Assembly: GCA_046295675.1 (NCBI GenBank)
Contig: JBKBMW010000016.1
Coordinates: 1 to 15,804, forward strand
DNA length: 15,804 nucleotides
Direction of reading: 5' to 3'
From: JAOAJF01 sp046295675
GTDB taxonomy: Archaea; Micrarchaeota; Micrarchaeia; Anstonellales; Anstonellaceae
Under the pieces are notes generated by a model. The model was given only the letters and a program-made list of their open reading frames with translations, ran no database searches and was not told the DNA's origin. Of this stretch, positions 13,229 through 15,804 are shown in pieces; position 1 is the first letter of the stretch, and each line of letters begins with the position of its first letter. The position numbers and the translations under genes are program-made.

Positions 13229-13855
13229 ATGAAAACATTGTTTGAGATTTATCAAGTTCTTTTTGAAAAGCATGGCCCTCAAGGTTGGTGGCCATTGATT
13301 GAACTAAAAGAAAATGGAGGTTATCACCCAAAAGATTATGTTTATCCAAAAAACAAAAAGCAAATTTTTGAGATCTCTCTTGGCGCTATTTTAACTCAAA
13401 ATACAAGCTGGTCTAATGCATCTAAAGCCTTATATAACTTATATCTAAAAACAAGGTTAGAGCCAAAAAAAATTTTGTCTTTGGATAAAGATGAACTCTC
13501 AGAAATTATAAAAAGCGCAGGGTATTACAACCAAAAAGCAAGAAAAATTTTGGAGTTCAGCAAATTTTTTATTAATTTAAAAAAAGAACCAACAAGAGAA
13601 GAACTTTTAGATGTTTGGGGAATAGGGCAAGAAACAGCAGATTCCATACTTCTTTATGCCTATAAAAAACCAGAATTTGTTGCAGATAAATACACTTTTA
13701 AATTTTTCAAGGAAATGGGCTTATTTGCAGAAAAAAAATATGATTATAAAAAAATAAAAGAATTTGTTCAAAAAAATCTACCTGCTAATTTCAAACTTTA
13801 CCAGGAATTTCATGCTCTAATAGTAAAAGAACAAAAACAAAAAGATAAGCGTTAG
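13229..13855 (+). CDS. Endonuclease III-related DNA glycosylase (MagIII / COG2231 type)
   Basis: 208 residues, HhH-GPD superfamily. Base-excision repair enzymes of this branch include Helicobacter MagIII, which removes 3-methyladenine. Matches seen: WWPLIEL near the N-terminus, FEISLGAILTQNTSWSNASKALYNL (47-71), the helix-hairpin-helix LLDVWGIGQETADSILLYA (126-144), and catalytic Asp153 in VADKYTF. The position of the endonuclease III catalytic Lys is Glu here (GIGQETA), so a monofunctional glycosylase is expected. There is no [4Fe-4S] cluster: the protein contains no cysteine at all. The C-terminal YQEFHALIVKEQK corresponds to the FHGKIV region of MagIII. The exact base specificity is inferred. 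Confidence 0.88.
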   Translation: MKTLFEIYQVLFEKHGPQGWWPLIELKENGGYHPKDYVYPKNKKQIFEISLGAILTQNTSWSNASKALYNLYLKTRLEPKKILSLDKDELSEIIKSAGYYNQKARKILEFSKFFINLKKEPTREELLDVWGIGQETADSILLYAYKKPEFVADKYTFKFFKEMGLFAEKKYDYKKIKEFVQKNLPANFKLYQEFHALIVKEQKQKDKR

Positions 13856-13866
13856 GTTTATAAATT
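13856..13866 (+). promoter_or_regulatory. TATA-like box before the gene at 13886
   Basis: GGTTTATAAATTC is centred 25 bp before ATG 13886; there is no ribosome binding site. Confidence 0.45.
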
Positions 13867-13885
13867 CTCTTTTTATTTTCTTTTT

Positions 13886-14272
13886 ATGGAAAACGATAAA
13901 AAAATAAAAAAATTGGTTGCACTATATATCTTTTGGTTTTTAGTTATTGCAATAATCTGGTTGATTGGAGAGTATTTTCTTTACGGAAGCCTGTTTTTTA
14001 TATCAGTAAAAATCGGAGATAGTTTAGCTCCTGCAGCCTTTGTTTATGCCATGTTTTTAGCAGTTGCATTTGCAGTTGCTCAATTTATTTTAAGCCCACG
14101 CCCAATTGAACAAAAAGTTGAAATTTCTCAATCTCAAGAACCAAAAATGCAACAAACAATTGATTTAGAAGAAATAAGTCAAACAGATCAAACCCCAAAA
14201 CCTTCATTAAATCAAACAAAAAAAAGTATAAAAAGTAAACCCAAGAAAAAACCAAAAAGAAAGAAAAAATAA
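13886..14272 (+). CDS. Two-TM protein with Lys-rich tail, unknown
   Basis: 128 residues. Two membrane helices (LVALYIFWFLVIAIIWLIGEYFL, about 10-32, and AAFVYAMFLAVAFAVAQFIL, about 50-69) are followed by a polar Gln/Ser/Thr linker and an extremely basic end (KSKPKKKPKRKKK). The tail would be cytoplasmic under the positive-inside rule and could bind nucleic acid or ribosomes; that is inference. No family recognised. It is preceded by a TATA-like element at 25 bp. Confidence 0.65.
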   Translation: MENDKKIKKLVALYIFWFLVIAIIWLIGEYFLYGSLFFISVKIGDSLAPAAFVYAMFLAVAFAVAQFILSPRPIEQKVEISQSQEPKMQQTIDLEEISQTDQTPKPSLNQTKKSIKSKPKKKPKRKKK

Positions 14273-14290
14273 ATCTCTTTAAAATTTTAT

Positions 14291-15244
14291 TTAATCAAAA
14301 GTAAATATTTTCCACCATGGAGCTGAAACAACATTTTGCTTGCCGTTAGTTCCATCTACTTCTATATCTTCTTCATATTCTACAGGAAAGAATCCAAGAA
14401 TTTTTGCTTTCTTAGCTGCTTTAATTTGATATTTTATTTGATTATTATTTTGTATTATCTTTAATTGCTTTATATTCTGTCTTGCTTTTGTCAAATTACT
14501 CTCAATTTCAGAAGGTAAAATAATGGTTTTGTTGTTCACCAAAAGAGAATTGTTAACTAAAGAAACATTTTTTAAAAGAAGTTTAAACTTACCATCTTGG
14601 ATTTCAGTTTCCTTTTCAGTTTGATTTGGTTTGATTTTTATTTTGATAGGCTTATTTCTTATTTCAACTTCTACTTCTGGTTGTCCCTCTAGTCCCTCTA
14701 CCCTTTCTTTAATTCTTTCTTTAAATTCTTCTTTAATCTCTTTTAGTTTTTCATTTCTCTCTTGTACAATTGCTGCTGTAGGAGCTGCTGAATCATTGGA
14801 TTTGTTTTGAGCATTTTTTTCTTGTTGTCCCTCTACCCTTTCTTTAATTCTTTCTTTAAATTCTTCTTTAATCTCTTTTAGTTTTTCATTTCTCTCTTCA
14901 ACCTCTTTTTTCTCTAAACCAGTAGTAGTTGAAAGAACTGAAGGGGGGGTTTTTCTTTCTACTGTTGATTGTGGTTCTGGTTGGATCGTTTTAGTATTAA
15001 AACATATATTTTTACATTCTTCAGATAAAATTATATTTGTTGAATTTGGGCTTATAACTATCAAAGTATTATATCGGGAATCTTTACATTTTTCTATGCA
15101 TTCAAGAGGTACAGTTACTCCATCCTTCCAAGTATAGCGAACAGAGGCTACAGTATTATTATAACTATGGTCTCCTTCTATTGCAAATACCACTAAAGAG
15201 ACAAAGAAAAGAAAAATGACAAAATTTTTTATAATATTTTCCAT
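14291..15244 (-). CDS. Secreted protein with duplicated charged helix and two CX3C motifs
   Basis: 317 residues. A signal sequence (1-21, IIKNFVIFLFFVSLVVFA) is followed by a short domain with Cys49-x3-Cys53 and Cys77-x3-Cys81, which can form two disulfides between helices. A Pro/Thr/Ser linker leads to two identical 23-residue charged helices (beginning ERNEKLKEIKEEF) at 117-139 and 162-184, separated by an Asn/Ser/Ala spacer. The C-terminal 130 residues look like beta structure (VEVEIRNKPIKIKIK; FKLLLKNVSLVNNSLLVNNKTIILPSEI) and end with PWWKIFTFD. Many Asn-x-Ser/Thr sites are present. The family is not recognised, but the overall look is that of an exported archaeal protein. ATG 15244 is about 25 bp after an A/T box, leaderless. 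A run of 7 C in the coding strand lies at 14943-14949. Confidence 0.72.
   Translation of the reverse strand: MENIIKNFVIFLFFVSLVVFAIEGDHSYNNTVASVRYTWKDGVTVPLECIEKCKDSRYNTLIVISPNSTNIILSEECKNICFNTKTIQPEPQSTVERKTPPSVLSTTTGLEKKEVEERNEKLKEIKEEFKERIKERVEGQQEKNAQNKSNDSAAPTAAIVQERNEKLKEIKEEFKERIKERVEGLEGQPEVEVEIRNKPIKIKIKPNQTEKETEIQDGKFKLLLKNVSLVNNSLLVNNKTIILPSEIESNLTKARQNIKQLKIIQNNNQIKYQIKAAKKAKILGFFPVEYEEDIEVDGTNGKQNVVSAPWWKIFTFD
14692..14763 (-). repeat. 72-bp in-frame duplication, copy 2 in the protein
   Basis: Identical over 72 bp to 14827-14898; the repeat period is 135 bp (45 codons), so the reading frame is kept. Confidence 0.9.
14827..14898 (-). repeat. 72-bp in-frame duplication, copy 1 in the protein
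   Basis: Identical over 72 bp to 14692-14763. No base differs, including third codon positions, which points to a recent duplication or ongoing conversion. Confidence 0.9.
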
Positions 15245-15320
15245 ATCCCTATTTTAGCATTAGAATTTTTAAATTTATGGGAAAGTTTGTATTGCTGCAT
15301 CTGCCGGTGTTTTTAGATAA

Positions 15321-15467
15321 CTTTTTTATAGAGGTGCTTTAGCAAATATTCCAAAAGAGATAAGAATTAAGATAGAAAAAGAGCTATTAAAACCAATAAA
15401 AGTTGGTGATAAAATATATAGCAATTTTATGGAAGAAACATCAAGAAGAATGTTTACTTTACTTTAA
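15321..15467 (+). pseudogene. Decayed gene fragment (C-terminal part)
   Basis: An open frame of 48 residues (FYRGALANIPKEIRIKIEKE, then LLKPIKVGDKIYSNFMEETSRRMFTLL) reads like ordinary protein but has no ATG, GTG or TTG at its beginning and is directly preceded by an in-frame TAA at 15318. Before that stop the same frame gives a short protein-like stretch, YGKVCIAASAGVFR. The simplest reading is the remnant of a gene inactivated by a stop and a lost 5' end. GAGGTG at 15331 could be a ribosome binding site, but only non-standard starts follow it. Original function not recognised. Confidence 0.45.
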
Positions 15468-15481
15468 TTTTTATCTTTACT

Positions 15482-15649
15482 TTATTTTTTAAAATGTTTA
15501 AAGTAAAAAAAGAAAAAAAAGGCCAAAATTAAAGAAGAAAGCATTAAAATTAAGGCTTCAAACAAAGATTTTGAGATTATAAAAAAGAAAACTCCACTTA
15601 AGCCTAAAATAGCAAACAAACTTTTTGTATAATATCTAAAAAAATCCAT
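15482..15649 (-). CDS. 55-residue two-TM protein, unknown
   Basis: A short ORF from ATG 15649: a basic/aromatic N-terminus (MDFFRYYTKS), then two hydrophobic helices (LFAILGLSGVFFFIIS, about 11-26, and LILMLSSLILAFFFFFYF, about 33-50) and a short basic end KHFKK. It is a typical small membrane protein; family not recognised. ATAGGAAAAAT just before the ATG gives a weak GGA ribosome binding site. Tail-to-tail with the gene fragment on the other strand. Confidence 0.55.
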   Translation of the reverse strand: MDFFRYYTKSLFAILGLSGVFFFIISKSLFEALILMLSSLILAFFFFFYFKHFKK

Positions 15650-15771
15650 ATTTTTCCTATTTCTTTTTCTTTTTTTTGAATTTTAAAATATGTTGATAAG
15701 TATTTTTTAAATTTTTAAATTTTTTTAAAGATTTATCTAAAAAATTAAAAGTTTTTATAAAATTTTTGTTT

Positions 15772-15804
15772 ATGGAATCAGAGGGAGATACTCAACAATT
15801 TCAA
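15772..15804 (+). CDS. 5' end of a gene running off the right edge
   Basis: An ATG at 15772 opens a frame (MESEGDTQQFQ) that continues to the window end. A/T boxes lie upstream (AAAAATTAAAAG about 27 bp, TTTTTATAAAAT about 15 bp before the ATG) and there is no ribosome binding site, like the other leaderless genes here. Eleven residues are too few to name it. Confidence 0.45.
   Translation, partial: MESEGDTQQFQ

Noticed and set aside
15277..15342. ORF of 21 codons starting MGKFVLLHLP
   Set aside because: Short, without ribosome binding site, and out of frame with the protein-like fragment that follows; not supported as a gene.
1..15804. tRNA, rRNA or C/D box RNA genes
   Set aside because: No T-loop-like GTTCRANNC with matching stems and no intergenic C box/D box pair was found by eye; a covariance-model search was not possible.

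Overview
The window is strongly A+T-rich and comes from an archaeon. It encodes archaeal translation initiation factors aIF2-beta and aIF1A, a RIO1-family kinase, a Holliday-junction-resolvase-related nuclease of the archaeal COG4741 type, and promoters with TATA-like boxes about 25 bp upstream of start codons. A bacterial-type GyrA tail, many very small proteins and compact gene spacing fit a small-genome DPANN lineage (for example Woesearchaeota/Pacearchaeota-like). That placement is inference; no rRNA or tRNA gene is visible to confirm it.

Layout. 1-2200: the 3' end of gyrA, a P-loop nucleotide-kinase-like gene probably co-transcribed with it, and a Cys-rich lipoprotein. 2230-3600 (minus): a tight operon of membrane-anchored resolvase-like nuclease, small membrane protein and protein-L-isoaspartate methyltransferase. 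3652-4147: a SlyD-type FKBP isomerase with its own promoter and strong ribosome binding site. 4180-4484: two very small genes, a candidate 10-residue peptide ending in Cys-Cys (minus) and a 44-residue zinc-ribbon protein (plus). 4439-5250 (minus): a DUF1858-type CxxC protein, a small basic protein and perhaps a third small ORF. 5270-7966: aIF2-beta and aIF1A (both starting at TTG), a small two-TM protein, RIO1 and an unknown protein.

7967-8561 is a 595-bp stretch without a gene, between two convergent genes. It holds a cluster of short palindromes built on TACCAT/ATGGTA, and a 32-bp near-identical direct repeat lies at each end. 8562-13137 is an accessory-looking block of genes I mostly do not recognise: a 636-residue protein with Gly-rich hydrophobic helices and a His/Gln/Thr-rich tail, divergent from a two-gene operon (an unknown protein with an N-terminal hydrophobic segment, plus a protein with an NlpC/P60-like Cys-His-Asp pattern), then two unknown minus-strand genes.

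13229-15804 returns to ordinary genes: a MagIII/COG2231-type DNA glycosylase, a two-TM protein with a Lys-rich tail, a secreted protein with a perfect 72-bp internal duplication, a decayed gene fragment, a 55-residue two-TM protein, and the first codons of a gene running off the right edge.

Most relevant to the hunt: the palindrome cluster with flanking repeats (7967-8513), the NlpC/P60-like operon beside the large orphan, G/C homopolymer tracts inside two predicted envelope genes, the 10-residue Cys-Cys peptide, and an out-of-frame leaderless ATG ahead of the large orphan gene.
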